A stretch of DNA of 64,000 bases from Flagellimonas pacifica (GCF_900215465.1 NZ_OBEH01000001.1:1-64000); one strand, 5' to 3'; counted from the stretch's first letter, positions 8,950 through 18,847 are shown. Notes: generated by a model not told the origin, from the letters alone. Made by a program: numbers and translations.

Positions 8950-11409
8950 ATGAAACCCAAGGCATACCTCTCCTTACTTATCCTTATTTTCCTTTCGTGC
9001 AAAACAGAAATAAAAACCACTAATTCACTTTTACAGCACCTTCCTCCCAACGCTGGGTTAATTGTGAAAATCAACAATTTAACCAACTTCAAAAGTGAGC
9101 TCAAGAACAATGTTTTTTTAGAAAAGACAAGCGATTTTCCTATTCACAAAGATTTGGTGGAAAAACTTAAAGGTCTAGAGTATGTTAAAACAGATAACTC
9201 TTCCCTTTTGGCTTTTTTTGAAGTAGGTAAGGATAATCATGAATTTGTTTTTATCTCTGAAAACAGTATTGATTTTTACAATTTGGAAGGAGTGAACGAA
9301 AAGGCAGTTGAAACATTGGCATATCAAGAAAACAATATTCTAAAATATAGTTTTGGAGATTATGTAGTATACAGTTTACTAAAAAACAACACTATTATTC
9401 TGAGCTCTTCTCTAATGTTAGTGGAAAATATGGTTCGAGCCAAATATCCCTACCCCACTAATGAAACATTAAACCGATTATATAATACTTCGGAGGCCAC
9501 AAAATCGGCCACACTCTTTTTTAACTTAGACGAGTCATCTTCCTTGGTTTCATCTCAACTAAAAGAAGACACGAACAGTACAAAAACATTTTCGGATTGG
9601 GTTTCAATGGATTTTTCGGCCAATTCGGACAATATCAATTTAAATGGAGTAGCCGTTGCTTCTGATTCCACCAAAAATTTCACCAACTTGTTTAAAGGAA
9701 CATCTCCTTTAAACAATAAAACTTCACTTTTTGCACCCCTGAATGCGCAGGCAATCATTTCCTACACCTTTGATGATTACCAGGTTTTTGCTAAAAACCA
9801 AAATACGTACTTGGACAGGGCAAAGCCAATAGATTCTCTTTTCAATACCATTGAAGAGATTGGGCTTATTTACTTTAACAATCAAAAAGTAGTTCTTCTT
9901 AGCTCCTTTGGCGCCGAAAGTTTATCAGAACAACTGAATACAGATAAAATAGCTTCTTTAACATATCAAGGAAGCGAAATCATCACCTTAAAAAGCAAAA
10001 ACCTATTAGCAGAAAACTTTAAACCACTGGTAACTGATTTTAAATCTTCATTTTGTACAATTCTTGAAAACACTTTTGTTTTTTCCGAAAGCAAAGAACC
10101 ACTACAAACCATAATAAGCAATTATAAAAGCTCATCATCTTTTAACGACTCCCCAGTGTTCAAAACCGCCACAAAATCATTAGCCAATGAATCGAGCATA
10201 CTTTTTGTTTCCAACGCTTCTGGGGCAGATTTTTTTACTCAAAATCGGTTTACCCCATCATTTTTTAACGCATTCAAAAAGCCAGATTTTTCAGGCCACA
10301 CCTTTGCTGCACAATTTGTTGCTGACAACGACTTTGCCCATGCCAATTTTCTCATATCCAAAATAGAAAAAAAGGCAAAAACCAATTCGGTAGCCCCGTT
10401 GTTCACTTTAGAACTGGACACTGACCTTGCCATGGACCCCCAATTTGTAAAAAACCATAGAACAAACAAACAAGAGATTATGGTCCAAGATCAAAATAAT
10501 TCCCTGTATTTAATTTCTACCGAAGGCAAAGTACTTTGGAAAAAGCAGCTTAATGGCAGAGTTAGAGGTCCTATCAAACAAGTAGATATCTATAAAAATG
10601 GGCGGTTACAACTAGCTTTTTGCACCAATAACCAATTTTTGATTTTAGATAGAAATGGAGAAGAAGTTCCTCCTTTCAATAAAACTTTTGAAGGTGGAAA
10701 CCTAAATTCATTGGCTGTATTTGATTATGAAGGAAATAAGGACTATCGTTTTATAGTTACGCAAGGCGAGAAAGTATTCATGTACAATAACAAGGCAAAT
10801 ATTGTACCTGGTTTTACTTACACCCGGGCTCAAAGCCCCATCATTTCGGCCCCAAAACACTTTAGGGTTTCCAACAAAGATTTTTTGATATTTCAATTGG
10901 AGAACATGAGTCTGAAAATACTCCATAGATCTGGAGGTGAACGATTAAAGGTTTTACAAAAAATTGATTTCTCTGACAATGAGGTGTTTCTTTATAAAAA
11001 CAAGTTCTCCACAACCAACAAAAAGGGAATATTGCATCAAATTGACACCAAAGGAAAACTTACAAGCACCAATTTTAACCTTAGCAATGATCATGGTATG
11101 CACACCACAAGTAAGACCCTGGTCTTTATGGATGATAATATTTTGAGCATTAAAGGGAAAAAAGTTGAACTGGATTTAGGGGTATATACCAAGCCCAAGA
11201 TTTTTTATATCTATGATAAAATCTATGTGAGTGTAACCGACATTCAAAATCAGAAAATATACTTGTATGACAGCCAGGCCAAACCCATTCCAAATTTCCC
11301 TGTTTTTGGCAATTCACTGATTGATATGGTAGATATGGATAATGACAAAAAGCTGGAAATGGTGGCCAAAGACCAGGAAAATTCAATAATTGTGTACAAA
11401 ATGAACTAG
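8950..11409 (+). CDS. Large exported lipoprotein, PQQ/VCBS-like propeller C-terminus
   Basis: 819 residues, function unknown. A lipoprotein signal peptide with cysteine at about residue 17 (IFLSC) is followed by a roughly 480-residue region (PPNAGLIVKINNLTNF) that resembles DUF3352-type domains. From about 485 to the end there are repeated short strands (LYLISTEGKVLWKKQLNG, FLILDRNGEEV, KVFMYNNKANIV) like beta-propeller blades. It probably sits at the periplasmic face of the outer membrane. It follows rnhB closely. Family names are from recognition only. Confidence 0.75.
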   Translation: MKPKAYLSLLILIFLSCKTEIKTTNSLLQHLPPNAGLIVKINNLTNFKSELKNNVFLEKTSDFPIHKDLVEKLKGLEYVKTDNSSLLAFFEVGKDNHEFVFISENSIDFYNLEGVNEKAVETLAYQENNILKYSFGDYVVYSLLKNNTIILSSSLMLVENMVRAKYPYPTNETLNRLYNTSEATKSATLFFNLDESSSLVSSQLKEDTNSTKTFSDWVSMDFSANSDNINLNGVAVASDSTKNFTNLFKGTSPLNNKTSLFAPLNAQAIISYTFDDYQVFAKNQNTYLDRAKPIDSLFNTIEEIGLIYFNNQKVVLLSSFGAESLSEQLNTDKIASLTYQGSEIITLKSKNLLAENFKPLVTDFKSSFCTILENTFVFSESKEPLQTIISNYKSSSSFNDSPVFKTATKSLANESSILFVSNASGADFFTQNRFTPSFFNAFKKPDFSGHTFAAQFVADNDFAHANFLISKIEKKAKTNSVAPLFTLELDTDLAMDPQFVKNHRTNKQEIMVQDQNNSLYLISTEGKVLWKKQLNGRVRGPIKQVDIYKNGRLQLAFCTNNQFLILDRNGEEVPPFNKTFEGGNLNSLAVFDYEGNKDYRFIVTQGEKVFMYNNKANIVPGFTYTRAQSPIISAPKHFRVSNKDFLIFQLENMSLKILHRSGGERLKVLQKIDFSDNEVFLYKNKFSTTNKKGILHQIDTKGKLTSTNFNLSNDHGMHTTSKTLVFMDDNILSIKGKKVELDLGVYTKPKIFYIYDKIYVSVTDIQNQKIYLYDSQAKPIPNFPVFGNSLIDMVDMDNDKKLEMVAKDQENSIIVYKMN

Positions 11410-11522
11410 TAGCGTCCGTCTTGCAACCTATACAATAGTTTAGGCCAAACACACATTCTTTTTTCCAATTAGCTTATAAATTTTTTATTTTCAACTAATT
11501 ACACCATCAAAACACTACAAAA

Positions 11523-12839
11523 ATGAAAACCTCTTTTGTGGGCAAGATTTTATTTTGCTCAATCCTTGCATTTACCTTTGGCTCAAACAGCAATGCCCAA
11601 TTCTTTAAGAAATTGGCAAAAAAAGCAGAAAGGGCCGCAGAACGAACTGTTGAGCGTCGCGTGGAACGTGAAACAGAAAAGAAAACCGATCAAGCCCTGG
11701 ATAGTATTCTTGAACCCGGCTCTGGCGGAAAGCAAGCTCCAAAAACTCCAAAGACCAATGATGGTCAGAACAATTCTGGAAACGACTCATCCAATTCGGA
11801 GACTTCTGTCGCAACTGGCCCCAAAACCATAAAAGTCTACAGTAAGTTTGATTTTGTCCCAGGTGATAAATTAATGTTCTTCGATGATTTTGCCCATGAC
11901 TTTGTTGGCGATTTCCCATCAAAATGGAATACAAATGGTGGAGGGGAAATTGTCTCCATAGGTGATTCATCAGAAAAATGGTTAGAATTAATTTCAGGGT
12001 ACAGTATGTATTACATTCCCGATGTACCACAGCTACCAGAAGAATATACTATTGAATTTGACCTGATGACCGTTGGCATTAATAACAAAACATCTTCAAA
12101 CGCAAAACTGCGAATTGATTTATCAAACGATGATAAGTTTAAAGAAGGAAGCAATTTTGTTCAGGCACATATTTCAGTTTGCCAATATACGCCGGTGGGA
12201 ATCACTATGGAAAACAGAATCAACAATCAAAGGGAAATCTATAGTGTAGTCAATGCGGACCTGAGGGACGAAGTACTTAATAGACCTCATATATCCATTG
12301 CAGTTAACAAACAACGTTTTAGGTTATGGGTTAACGAAGAGAAACATATAGACATACCTCGCATCGCTCCAACCGGAGCAGCCCTGACCACCTTAAAGTT
12401 TCATAAGAACGGATTCAAAGAAGGCGAAGAACGTCTGTTCATCACTAATCTAAAAGTTGCCGAAGGAGGAGTAGATCTTAGAAGAAAACTGATTTCGGAA
12501 GGAAGAATATCTACCAATGGCATCTTATTTGATTCTGGTTCTGCAAATATCCAACCGCAATCCATGGGAATCATTAGACAAATATCCCAGGTGCTTTTAC
12601 AAGAATCAGCCATGAACATAAAGATTGTGGGACATACCGATGCAGATGGCTCCGATGATAACAATATGAAACTTTCGCAACAGCGGGCCGAGGCCGTAAA
12701 AAGTGCATTGGTATCTATTTATGGTATTTCAGCGGACAGATTGGTTTCAGAGGGAAAAGGAGAATTAGAACCCGTTGGTGACAACAGCACTATTGCAGGA
12801 AAAGCACAAAATAGAAGAGTTGAATTTATAAAACAATAA
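11523..12839 (+). CDS. OmpA family protein
   Basis: 438 residues. Signal peptide (1-25, ending NAQ), then a strongly charged helical segment (about 28-62, AERAAERTVERRVEREtype), a low-complexity Ser/Asn/Gly linker, and a central beta-rich domain (about 115-330) that looks like a concanavalin/LamG-type fold. The C-terminal OmpA peptidoglycan-binding domain (about 335-438) has ILFDSGSANIQP, VGHTDADG and LSQQRAEAVKSALV, which contain the conserved Asp and Arg that contact diaminopimelate. It tethers the outer membrane to peptidoglycan. The following gene starts 2 bases after its stop, so they form an operon. Confidence 0.9.
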   Translation: MKTSFVGKILFCSILAFTFGSNSNAQFFKKLAKKAERAAERTVERRVERETEKKTDQALDSILEPGSGGKQAPKTPKTNDGQNNSGNDSSNSETSVATGPKTIKVYSKFDFVPGDKLMFFDDFAHDFVGDFPSKWNTNGGGEIVSIGDSSEKWLELISGYSMYYIPDVPQLPEEYTIEFDLMTVGINNKTSSNAKLRIDLSNDDKFKEGSNFVQAHISVCQYTPVGITMENRINNQREIYSVVNADLRDEVLNRPHISIAVNKQRFRLWVNEEKHIDIPRIAPTGAALTTLKFHKNGFKEGEERLFITNLKVAEGGVDLRRKLISEGRISTNGILFDSGSANIQPQSMGIIRQISQVLLQESAMNIKIVGHTDADGSDDNNMKLSQQRAEAVKSALVSIYGISADRLVSEGKGELEPVGDNSTIAGKAQNRRVEFIKQ

Positions 12840-12841
12840 GA

Positions 12842-13537
12842 ATGAAAAACTTAATAGTATCAGTCATAATCTGCTTTCTTGCTGTTCAAATTGGAGCCGC
12901 CCAATCCCAGTGCAGTAAATATTACCCCCTTGAAGAAGGGGTGTCTTTTCAGTACACCAGTTATAATGGTAAAGGAAAACTGGAAGGTAAAACAGATTAT
13001 ACCGTATCCAATGTTTCCGATTCCGGGGGAAAAACCTCCGCAACCATGCAAATGAAGTACCAAGATCGCAAAGGCAAGGAGATTATGTCTTCTGATTATG
13101 GTTTTACTTGTGAAGGAAATGTCGTCAAGATTGATTTTCAATCTTTAATGAACCAACAAATGATGCAACAATTTGCTGCAGTTGAAATTGATGTTACTGG
13201 AACGGATATTGAATTGCCAAACAATTTGACCGTAGGTCAGGAGTTAGCTGATGCGAATGTAAAAATAGCTGCTGATATGGGGGGAATGACCATGAATATG
13301 AATGTAGAGACCATAAACAGAAAAGTAGAAAAAAGGGAAAAGATATCCTCGCCCGTAGGTGATTTTGAGTGCTATGTTATCTACAGTGAGAATAAAACTA
13401 AAATGCCAATGATGGGCAATAAAATATTTCCATCAAGAGTTTGGCTGGCCGAAGGTATTGGTATGGTAAAGCAAGAGAGTTATAACCAAAAAGGAAAGTT
13501 GACCAATAGTATGGTCTTGACCAAGTTTCAAAAATAG
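12842..13537 (+). CDS. Exported DUF3108-like protein
   Basis: 231 residues with a signal peptide (about 1-20, IGAAQ). The mature part begins CSKYYPLEEGVSFQYTSYN and contains SPVGDFECYVI and RVWLAEGIGMVKQESYN. These segments recall DUF3108/TapB-type periplasmic proteins of Bacteroidota. It is the second gene of the operon with the OmpA-like protein and ends before the shared bidirectional terminator at 13556-13585. The biochemical role is unknown. Confidence 0.75.
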   Translation: MKNLIVSVIICFLAVQIGAAQSQCSKYYPLEEGVSFQYTSYNGKGKLEGKTDYTVSNVSDSGGKTSATMQMKYQDRKGKEIMSSDYGFTCEGNVVKIDFQSLMNQQMMQQFAAVEIDVTGTDIELPNNLTVGQELADANVKIAADMGGMTMNMNVETINRKVEKREKISSPVGDFECYVIYSENKTKMPMMGNKIFPSRVWLAEGIGMVKQESYNQKGKLTNSMVLTKFQK

Positions 13538-13555
13538 AAGAATATTTAAAACATT

Positions 13556-13585
13556 AAAAAACCGAAGCTTAAGCTTCGGTTTTTT
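13556..13585. terminator. Bidirectional terminator overlapping the lipB stop codon
   Basis: A perfect palindrome AAAAAACCGAAGCTT / AAGCTTCGGTTTTTT gives a GC-centred stem with a T6 tract on both strands. It serves the OmpA/DUF3108 operon on the plus strand and lipB on the minus strand. The lipB stop codon (13569-13571) lies in its centre, so the last codons of lipB form one arm. Confidence 0.85.
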
Positions 13586-14285
13586 CTTTTATAAGCTCTG
13601 CCTGAAAAAGCGTTGCAAAATGATACTGTAACTTTTGTTTCACCTCTTCTATATCTATCACAGCCTTGCCCAATTCCACATTTAAAGAAGTTACTGCTTT
13701 GTCTTTGATCCCACAGGGAATCATCAAATCAAAATAGCCTAGATCAGCATTTACATTAAGTGCAAAACCGTGCATGGTCACCCAACGACTCGCTCGTACT
13801 CCCATAGCACAGATCTTTCTGGCAAAAGGGGTCCCAACATCCAACCAAACTCCGGTTTCCCCTTCTGAGCGAACACCTTTTACACCATACTCTGCAAGGG
13901 TTAAGATGACCATCTCTTCCAACAAACGTAAGTATTTATGAATATCAGTGAAAAAGTTGTCCAAATCCAGAATAGGATAGCCTACAATTTGTCCTGGGCC
14001 ATGATACGTGATATCCCCTCCCCGATTGATCTTGTAAAAAGTGGCACCTTTTTCTTGTAGTTTCTGTTCATCTACCAACAGATTACCCATATCACCACTC
14101 TTTCCCAAAGTGTACACATGAGGATGCTCCACAAATAAAAAGTGGTTAGGGGTTTCAAGGTTTGCCTCTTCTCTTCTATTCTTGATTTTTAAATCAACAA
14201 TTTCCTTAAAAAGGGTTTCCTGGTAGTCCCAAGTTTCCTTGTAATCTTTAAAACCCAAATCTTGCAGATGGACCTTTTTGTTCAT
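13569..14285 (-). CDS. lipB: Lipoyl(octanoyl) transferase
   Basis: 238 residues, normal length. It moves octanoate from acyl carrier protein to lipoyl domains of the 2-oxoacid dehydrogenases and glycine cleavage H protein. Visible are the RGGDITYHGPGQIVGYPILDL signature (about 85-105), the catalytic lysine segment KICAMGVRASRWVTMHG and the catalytic cysteine in IPCGI (about 188-192). A TATCTTTG -7 box lies only 5 bases before the start codon, suggesting a leaderless transcript or an additional upstream promoter. The C-terminus is encoded by one arm of the terminator. Confidence 0.95.
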   Translation of the reverse strand: MNKKVHLQDLGFKDYKETWDYQETLFKEIVDLKIKNRREEANLETPNHFLFVEHPHVYTLGKSGDMGNLLVDEQKLQEKGATFYKINRGGDITYHGPGQIVGYPILDLDNFFTDIHKYLRLLEEMVILTLAEYGVKGVRSEGETGVWLDVGTPFARKICAMGVRASRWVTMHGFALNVNADLGYFDLMIPCGIKDKAVTSLNVELGKAVIDIEEVKQKLQYHFATLFQAELIKEKTEA

Positions 14286-14289
14286 CTGG

Positions 14290-14297
14290 CAAAGATA
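14290..14297 (-). promoter_or_regulatory. -7 promoter box close to lipB start
   Basis: Minus-strand TATCTTTG fits TAnnTTTG. Its distance to the ATG (5 bases) puts the expected start of transcription at or next to the start codon. Confidence 0.45.
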
Positions 14298-14317
14298 CGA
14301 AGACCTTTAAAGGGAAA

Positions 14318-15052
14318 CTAGTCTTCCAACTCCACCTCAAGGTCTAAGAGCGAAGGATCTTTCATCAGGTCTAAAAACTTAACCTCGTAAATTAAGGTTT
14401 TTCCATCTGCACTAAACGTAGCTTCTTCTGCAGTGGTCGATTTTACTTTTTTAGGAAAATGGTACTTAAGGGTATAGGTAGATCCAGAAAGGAACATTTC
14501 TGCTCCCTGCAAGCTATCAATTTGTTGTTGGAACTGTTCTTGATCCAAAATCTTGGCTTTTCTGGTAAAACTATTGTTTGCAAAAGAGTAACTCACCTCT
14601 GATGCAGAACTCTCCATAGGTGCAGGAGCTGCTCCTTCTTTTTGGGACCCTAATACATTGGCTCCTTGAAAAGCATTAAAAGCATCGTTTACTTCGCTTA
14701 CATTCTTGAACTCACTGAACAAATCAAACTTCATAAGTTTTTCCTCAGGGTTCATTACCATATGCATCTTAAAAGGCTCCAGTTTTTTAAGCTTTGCCTG
14801 TTCTTCAGGCGATAAAGTGGCTATGCTATCCTTCTTTTCTTCCAACAAATCCTTAAAAGAAATAAGCGAGTCAACAGCCTTTTCATTGGTCTTCTTCATT
14901 TCTTCGCCCGCCATTTCCATTAATTCAGAACCATCAAAATTGATGGATAGTTTACCAGACCCATCTTCTTTCAAAGTAATTTCTTCAGTGAAATTGCATG
15001 AAGAGGTCAGGGCAACTAATACTGCCCAGGCTAAGATTTGGATTTTATTCAT
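14318..15052 (-). CDS. Lipoprotein of unknown function
   Basis: 244 residues with a lipoprotein signal (cysteine at about residue 19, TSSC). The mature protein starts NFTEEITLKEDGSGKLSINFDGSE, a pattern seen in small outer-membrane or periplasmic lipoproteins of Flavobacteriaceae. It has a charged helical stretch at about 55-90, and the second half looks like beta strands. It lies 33 bases upstream of lipB on the same strand and just downstream of the YqaE/Pmp3 gene. No catalytic motif was recognised. Confidence 0.8.
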   Translation of the reverse strand: MNKIQILAWAVLVALTSSCNFTEEITLKEDGSGKLSINFDGSELMEMAGEEMKKTNEKAVDSLISFKDLLEEKKDSIATLSPEEQAKLKKLEPFKMHMVMNPEEKLMKFDLFSEFKNVSEVNDAFNAFQGANVLGSQKEGAAPAPMESSASEVSYSFANNSFTRKAKILDQEQFQQQIDSLQGAEMFLSGSTYTLKYHFPKKVKSTTAEEATFSADGKTLIYEVKFLDLMKDPSLLDLEVELED

Positions 15053-15062
15053 TGTATTGATT

Positions 15063-15218
15063 TTAATTTGTATTGTTTAAAATTACGAGCGCTCCTATTA
15101 CTCCAGGTACCCATCCGCAAAACGTTAAAAGTAATACAATAACAAAAGAACCACAACCTTTGCCGATAACAGACAAGGGAGGAAAAAGAATGGCCAATAA
15201 AACTCTCCAGAAACTCAT
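15063..15218 (-). CDS. YqaE/Pmp3 family small membrane protein
   Basis: 51 residues, translated here by hand: it begins MSFWRVLLAILFPPLSVIG, continues KGCGSFVIVLLLTFCGWVPG, and ends VIGALVILNNTN. Two hydrophobic segments around the conserved PPLSV and GWVPG motifs are the signature of YqaE/Pmp3 (UPF0057) proteolipids. These sit in the cytoplasmic membrane and are linked to stress and membrane potential in yeast and plants. The stop lies 11 bases before the next gene's start, so it is probably the first gene of that unit. Confidence 0.92.
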   Translation of the reverse strand: MSFWRVLLAILFPPLSVIGKGCGSFVIVLLLTFCGWVPGVIGALVILNNTN

Positions 15219-15297
15219 TGATTTGATTTTGATTGATGTAACTCATTAGTCTTTCAATTCACACATTTGTTACACAAAACCTTTATTTTTAACCCAG

Positions 15298-16359
15298 ATG
15301 AAAGCATTTATGAGGATTATCGTCTTTCTTGCCATTCTTTTGAGCTGTATGTCCATTTTTGGGCAATACAATTTTTCAGGTTATGTCTCTAGGGAAAACC
15401 AAGGGAATGCCATTTATCTCTCACTGGTTGAAGATTACCGAAAAACATCCCGCATCTATTTGGAACAGATAATTAGCAAGACAACGGTTGATTCCCTGGG
15501 CTTCTTTCAGTTTAAGGGAGATAATCTTTTGAAGGACAATAGACTCTACCGAATTCATTTGGATGGTTGTTCGGACAATACAAATGCAAGTCATTTTTTG
15601 GGAACCTGCGACAGCAGCAAAAGCGTACTATTTATCGCAAACAATAAGGATACTTTAGAATTTCCCACATCTTTTGAAGAGCAAGCCCTCTGCACTATTA
15701 CCTCTACTAACCCTAAATCTTCAATACTATTGGAAGTTGACGCCTTAAAGGAAGAAATGATTTTTGACTTTTTGGATTACCGAAGTGAAGCCAACAGAAA
15801 ATTAAACTCCGATAAATGGTTCAGCTCCCTTCAAAAATTTGGCAAAAATTCTGATGAACCTTTGGTTGAATTGTTCATTTATGATTTTCTATCGGACAAA
15901 AGAAACGAAACCTACACTTACTATCTTCAAGATATTACCACTAACCAATACTATGACCAACTATTGGACAGGTTAAGAACCAACTACCCCAATACTGATT
16001 TCACTGAACAATTTGAAGCAGAAATTACCACTGATCGGCAGTTGGCCAATTTTAAAAACACCACTGATTGGGGTTGGAAATGGGTTACCCTGACCCTCCT
16101 TGTGCTATCTCTAGGCCTGAATCTATATTTTCTTACCGCAAGAAAATCCAAGGCGAGGAGTAGAACCAATAATCTTATCCAAAAACTGACTCCGCAAGAA
16201 CAAAAAATAGTCCAGCAAATTCTATTGGACAAAAGCAATAAAGAAATTGCTTCTGAACTTTTTGTGAGTCATAGCACCATTAAAACCCACATCAACAACC
16301 TTTACAAAAAATTAGAGGTTTCCTCTCGTCAAGAAATTGTCTCCATCTTCAAAAAGTAA
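15298..16359 (+). CDS. Membrane-bound LuxR-type transcriptional regulator
   Basis: 353 residues. A signal peptide or first membrane anchor (about 1-23) precedes a roughly 230-residue extracytoplasmic domain whose start (YNFSGYVSRENQGNAIYLSL) suggests a beta-sandwich. A transmembrane helix follows (about 260-278, WVTLTLLVLSLGLNLYFL), then a cytoplasmic LuxR/GerE helix-turn-helix (about 298-353) with LTPQEQKIVQQILLDKSNKEIA and the recognition helix HSTIKTHINNLYKKL. It resembles one-component sensors in which an external domain controls a DNA-binding tail. The signal and targets are unknown; it is flanked by spacers and probably monocistronic. Confidence 0.88.
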   Translation: MKAFMRIIVFLAILLSCMSIFGQYNFSGYVSRENQGNAIYLSLVEDYRKTSRIYLEQIISKTTVDSLGFFQFKGDNLLKDNRLYRIHLDGCSDNTNASHFLGTCDSSKSVLFIANNKDTLEFPTSFEEQALCTITSTNPKSSILLEVDALKEEMIFDFLDYRSEANRKLNSDKWFSSLQKFGKNSDEPLVELFIYDFLSDKRNETYTYYLQDITTNQYYDQLLDRLRTNYPNTDFTEQFEAEITTDRQLANFKNTTDWGWKWVTLTLLVLSLGLNLYFLTARKSKARSRTNNLIQKLTPQEQKIVQQILLDKSNKEIASELFVSHSTIKTHINNLYKKLEVSSRQEIVSIFKK

Positions 16360-16551
16360 ACTTCCTTGGAAGAATCCCTCAAACATTTGTAAGGGGCCAA
16401 CATGAAACATTAAAAGAAACCTCAAAGTATTTAAATCTCTATTATCTTGTAAAATTCCACCTGGGGTCTAGTCCTCATTTCCATCCATCAAAAAACCAAT
16501 GCAGCGCTGATTTTATAGAATTTTCGTTTCCAAATTTTAAACTGAAAAATC

Positions 16552-17106
16552 ATGAAATCAATTTTAGTTACATTCTTGTTAATTAGCACTTCCATTTTTG
16601 CCCAGGATATTAATAAAGAAATTGTACTGGAAAATGGCAAAAAATTTATGGTTGGGAAAATTAATGCAGAAGCACTTCAATCCCAACCCTACGCAAACTG
16701 GTACAACCCCAATTACCAAAACTACACCGTGGATAAATCCATGGCAGATATGTTCAAGAAAAAAATAAAAGAATGTAACATCAAACTTTTCTTAGGAACT
16801 TGGTGTGGTGATAGTAAGCGTGAAGTTCCCAGAATACTTAAAATTTTGCACGAGGTCAAATTTCCCACAGATCAATTGGAAATTGTGGCTTTGGACGGAC
16901 GTAAAGAAAATTATAAAAAAAGTCCCACAGGTGAAGAAAAGAGTCTTAACATCATTAAAGTACCTACAATGATATTCTTCAAAGAAGGAAAAGAAATCAA
17001 TAGAATTGTGGAAAGTCCTCTGGAATCTTTGGAGGAAGATATGGCTCAAATTGTTTCTGGAAAACCTTATACGCCCAATTATGCCACATTAAGCAAGGCC
17101 AAGTGA
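16552..17106 (+). CDS. Exported thioredoxin-fold protein with WCGDS active site
   Basis: 184 residues: signal peptide (1-18, IFAQ) and a thioredoxin-like domain (about 60-175). In the place of CxxC it has LGTWCGDSKREVPRILKIL, so only the first cysteine remains. The cis-proline segment is visible as KVPTMIFFKEGKEI. Such WCGDS proteins are common in Bacteroidota; a full dithiol oxidoreductase role is unlikely with one cysteine, and a monothiol or redox-sensing role is possible. It is followed by a strong terminator. Confidence 0.85.
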   Translation: MKSILVTFLLISTSIFAQDINKEIVLENGKKFMVGKINAEALQSQPYANWYNPNYQNYTVDKSMADMFKKKIKECNIKLFLGTWCGDSKREVPRILKILHEVKFPTDQLEIVALDGRKENYKKSPTGEEKSLNIIKVPTMIFFKEGKEINRIVESPLESLEEDMAQIVSGKPYTPNYATLSKAK

Positions 17107-17108
17107 GG

Positions 17109-17148
17109 AATTAAAGCGCAAAAGTGTAATTTTGCGCTTTAATTTTTT
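17109..17148 (+). terminator. Rho-independent terminator
   Basis: A perfect 15-bp stem (AATTAAAGCGCAAAA with TTTTGCGCTTTAATT) with a 6-base loop, followed by a T tract. It starts 3 bases after the stop codon of the thioredoxin-like gene and ends 8 bases before lysS. Confidence 0.85.
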
Positions 17149-17155
17149 ATAGACT

Positions 17156-18844
17156 ATGCAACTATCGGAACAGGAAATCGTTCGAAGGGAGAAATTATCA
17201 AAGCTGAGGGAACTGGGAATCAACCCCTATCCTGCTGCACTTTATCCAGTGGATGCCACTTCAAAAAGCATCAAAAACGATTTTAAGGAAGGAAAACAGG
17301 TAGTGATTTCCGGTAGGTTAATGTCAAGAAGGATTCAAGGAAAAGCTTCTTTTGCCGAATTGCAGGACAGTGAAGGGCGTATTCAGGTATATTTTAACCG
17401 AGATGAAATTTGCCCTGGAGATGACAAGACCCTTTATAACGATGTTTATAAAAAGTTACTGGATATAGGTGACATCATTGGTGTTGAAGGTGAGTTATTT
17501 ACCACTCAAGTAGGTGAAAAGACCGTTATGGTCAAAAACTTTAGCTTATTGAGCAAAGCTTTACGCCCGCTTCCCCTACCAAAGGTAGATGCAGATGGAA
17601 AGGTGTATGACGAATTTAATGACCCAGAGCTTCGCTACCGTCAACGGTATGTGGATTTAGTGGTGAATCCGTCAGTAAAAGACACTTTCATCAAGCGTAC
17701 AAAAATCACAAATAGCATTCGGGAATTTTATAACGAAAGAGGGTATTTGGAAGTTGAAACACCCATCCTGCAGCCCATTCCGGGTGGAGCGGCAGCAAGA
17801 CCATTTTTGACCCATCACAACGCCTTGAATATTCCATTATACCTTAGAATTGCCAACGAATTATACCTGAAAAGGTTGATTGTAGGTGGTTTTGATGGTG
17901 TTTATGAGTTTTCCAAGGATTTTAGAAACGAAGGAATGGACCGTACCCATAATCCAGAGTTCACTGTGATGGAGCTCTATGTGGCTTACAAAGACTACAA
18001 CTGGATGATGGAAACCACGGAGCAATTACTTGAAAAAATTGCTGTTGATGCCACCGGAAGTACCAAAGTGACGGTTGGAGATAATGAAATTGAGTTTAAA
18101 GCACCTTATGCGAGAGTTCCTATTTTGGAAGCCATAAAAATCCACACTGGCCATGATGTTGCCGGTATGGACGAAACACAATTACGGGAAGTAGCCCAAA
18201 AACTCAACATTGAAGTGGATGAAACCATGGGAGTTGGCAAACTTATCGATGAGATATTTGGTGAAAAATGTGAGCACTACTACGTACAACCTACATTCAT
18301 AACGGACTATCCAAAAGAAATGAGCCCATTGACCAAAGAGCATAGGGACAACCCAGCACTTACCGAGCGTTTTGAACTGATGGTGAACGGGAAAGAATTG
18401 GCAAACGCCTATTCAGAATTGAACGACCCCATTGATCAGCGGGAACGTTTTGAGGAGCAGCTCAAACTTTCAGAAAAAGGAGATGACGAAGCCATGTTCA
18501 TTGATCAAGATTTTCTACGTGCCTTGGAATACGGAATGCCCCCAACTTCAGGAATTGGTATCGGTATTGACCGTTTGGTGATGCTAATGACCAACAATTC
18601 ATCCATCCAAGAAGTACTTTTCTTCCCACAGATGAGACCGGAGAAAAAGCAGGTAGAGTTGACAGAAGAAGAAAAAGTCATTATGGACATACTAAAACCG
18701 ATTGGTGAAATGTCATTGGCAGAATTAAAAAGCAAGGTAGGACTAAGCGGCAAGAAATGGGATAAATCCATGAAATCCTTGAACAAACACAGTCTTATAA
18801 AAGTGATTGTAGAGGGTGAAAACAAGACTGTTAAGCTTGTTTAA
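17156..18844 (+). CDS. lysS: Lysyl-tRNA synthetase, class II, with C-terminal extension
   Basis: 562 residues, about 60 more than E. coli LysS. It charges tRNA-Lys. An N-terminal OB-fold anticodon-binding domain (about 45-150, [17 protein letters not shown]) is followed by class II motif 1 (about 205, [18 protein letters not shown]), motif 2 ([20 protein letters not shown]) and motif 3 ([13 protein letters not shown], about 465). The extra residues (about 500-562) read [20 protein letters not shown]...[20 protein letters not shown] and look like a small winged-helix domain. The enzyme call is certain; the role of the tail is not known to me. Confidence 0.97.
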   Translation: MQLSEQEIVRREKLSKLRELGINPYPAALYPVDATSKSIKNDFKEGKQVVISGRLMSRRIQGKASFAELQDSEGRIQVYFNRDEICPGDDKTLYNDVYKKLLDIGDIIGVEGELFTTQVGEKTVMVKNFSLLSKALRPLPLPKVDADGKVYDEFNDPELRYRQRYVDLVVNPSVKDTFIKRTKITNSIREFYNERGYLEVETPILQPIPGGAAARPFLTHHNALNIPLYLRIANELYLKRLIVGGFDGVYEFSKDFRNEGMDRTHNPEFTVMELYVAYKDYNWMMETTEQLLEKIAVDATGSTKVTVGDNEIEFKAPYARVPILEAIKIHTGHDVAGMDETQLREVAQKLNIEVDETMGVGKLIDEIFGEKCEHYYVQPTFITDYPKEMSPLTKEHRDNPALTERFELMVNGKELANAYSELNDPIDQRERFEEQLKLSEKGDDEAMFIDQDFLRALEYGMPPTSGIGIGIDRLVMLMTNNSSIQEVLFFPQMRPEKKQVELTEEEKVIMDILKPIGEMSLAELKSKVGLSGKKWDKSMKSLNKHSLIKVIVEGENKTVKLV

Positions 18845-18847
18845 CAG

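Noticed and set aside
11605..12030. Long minus-strand frame (141 codons)
   Set aside because: Antisense shadow of the OmpA family gene, with no recognisable motif.
15049..15246. Open frame of 65 codons on the minus strand
   Set aside because: It overlaps the YqaE/Pmp3 gene (15063-15218) in another frame. The YqaE frame carries the real family motifs.
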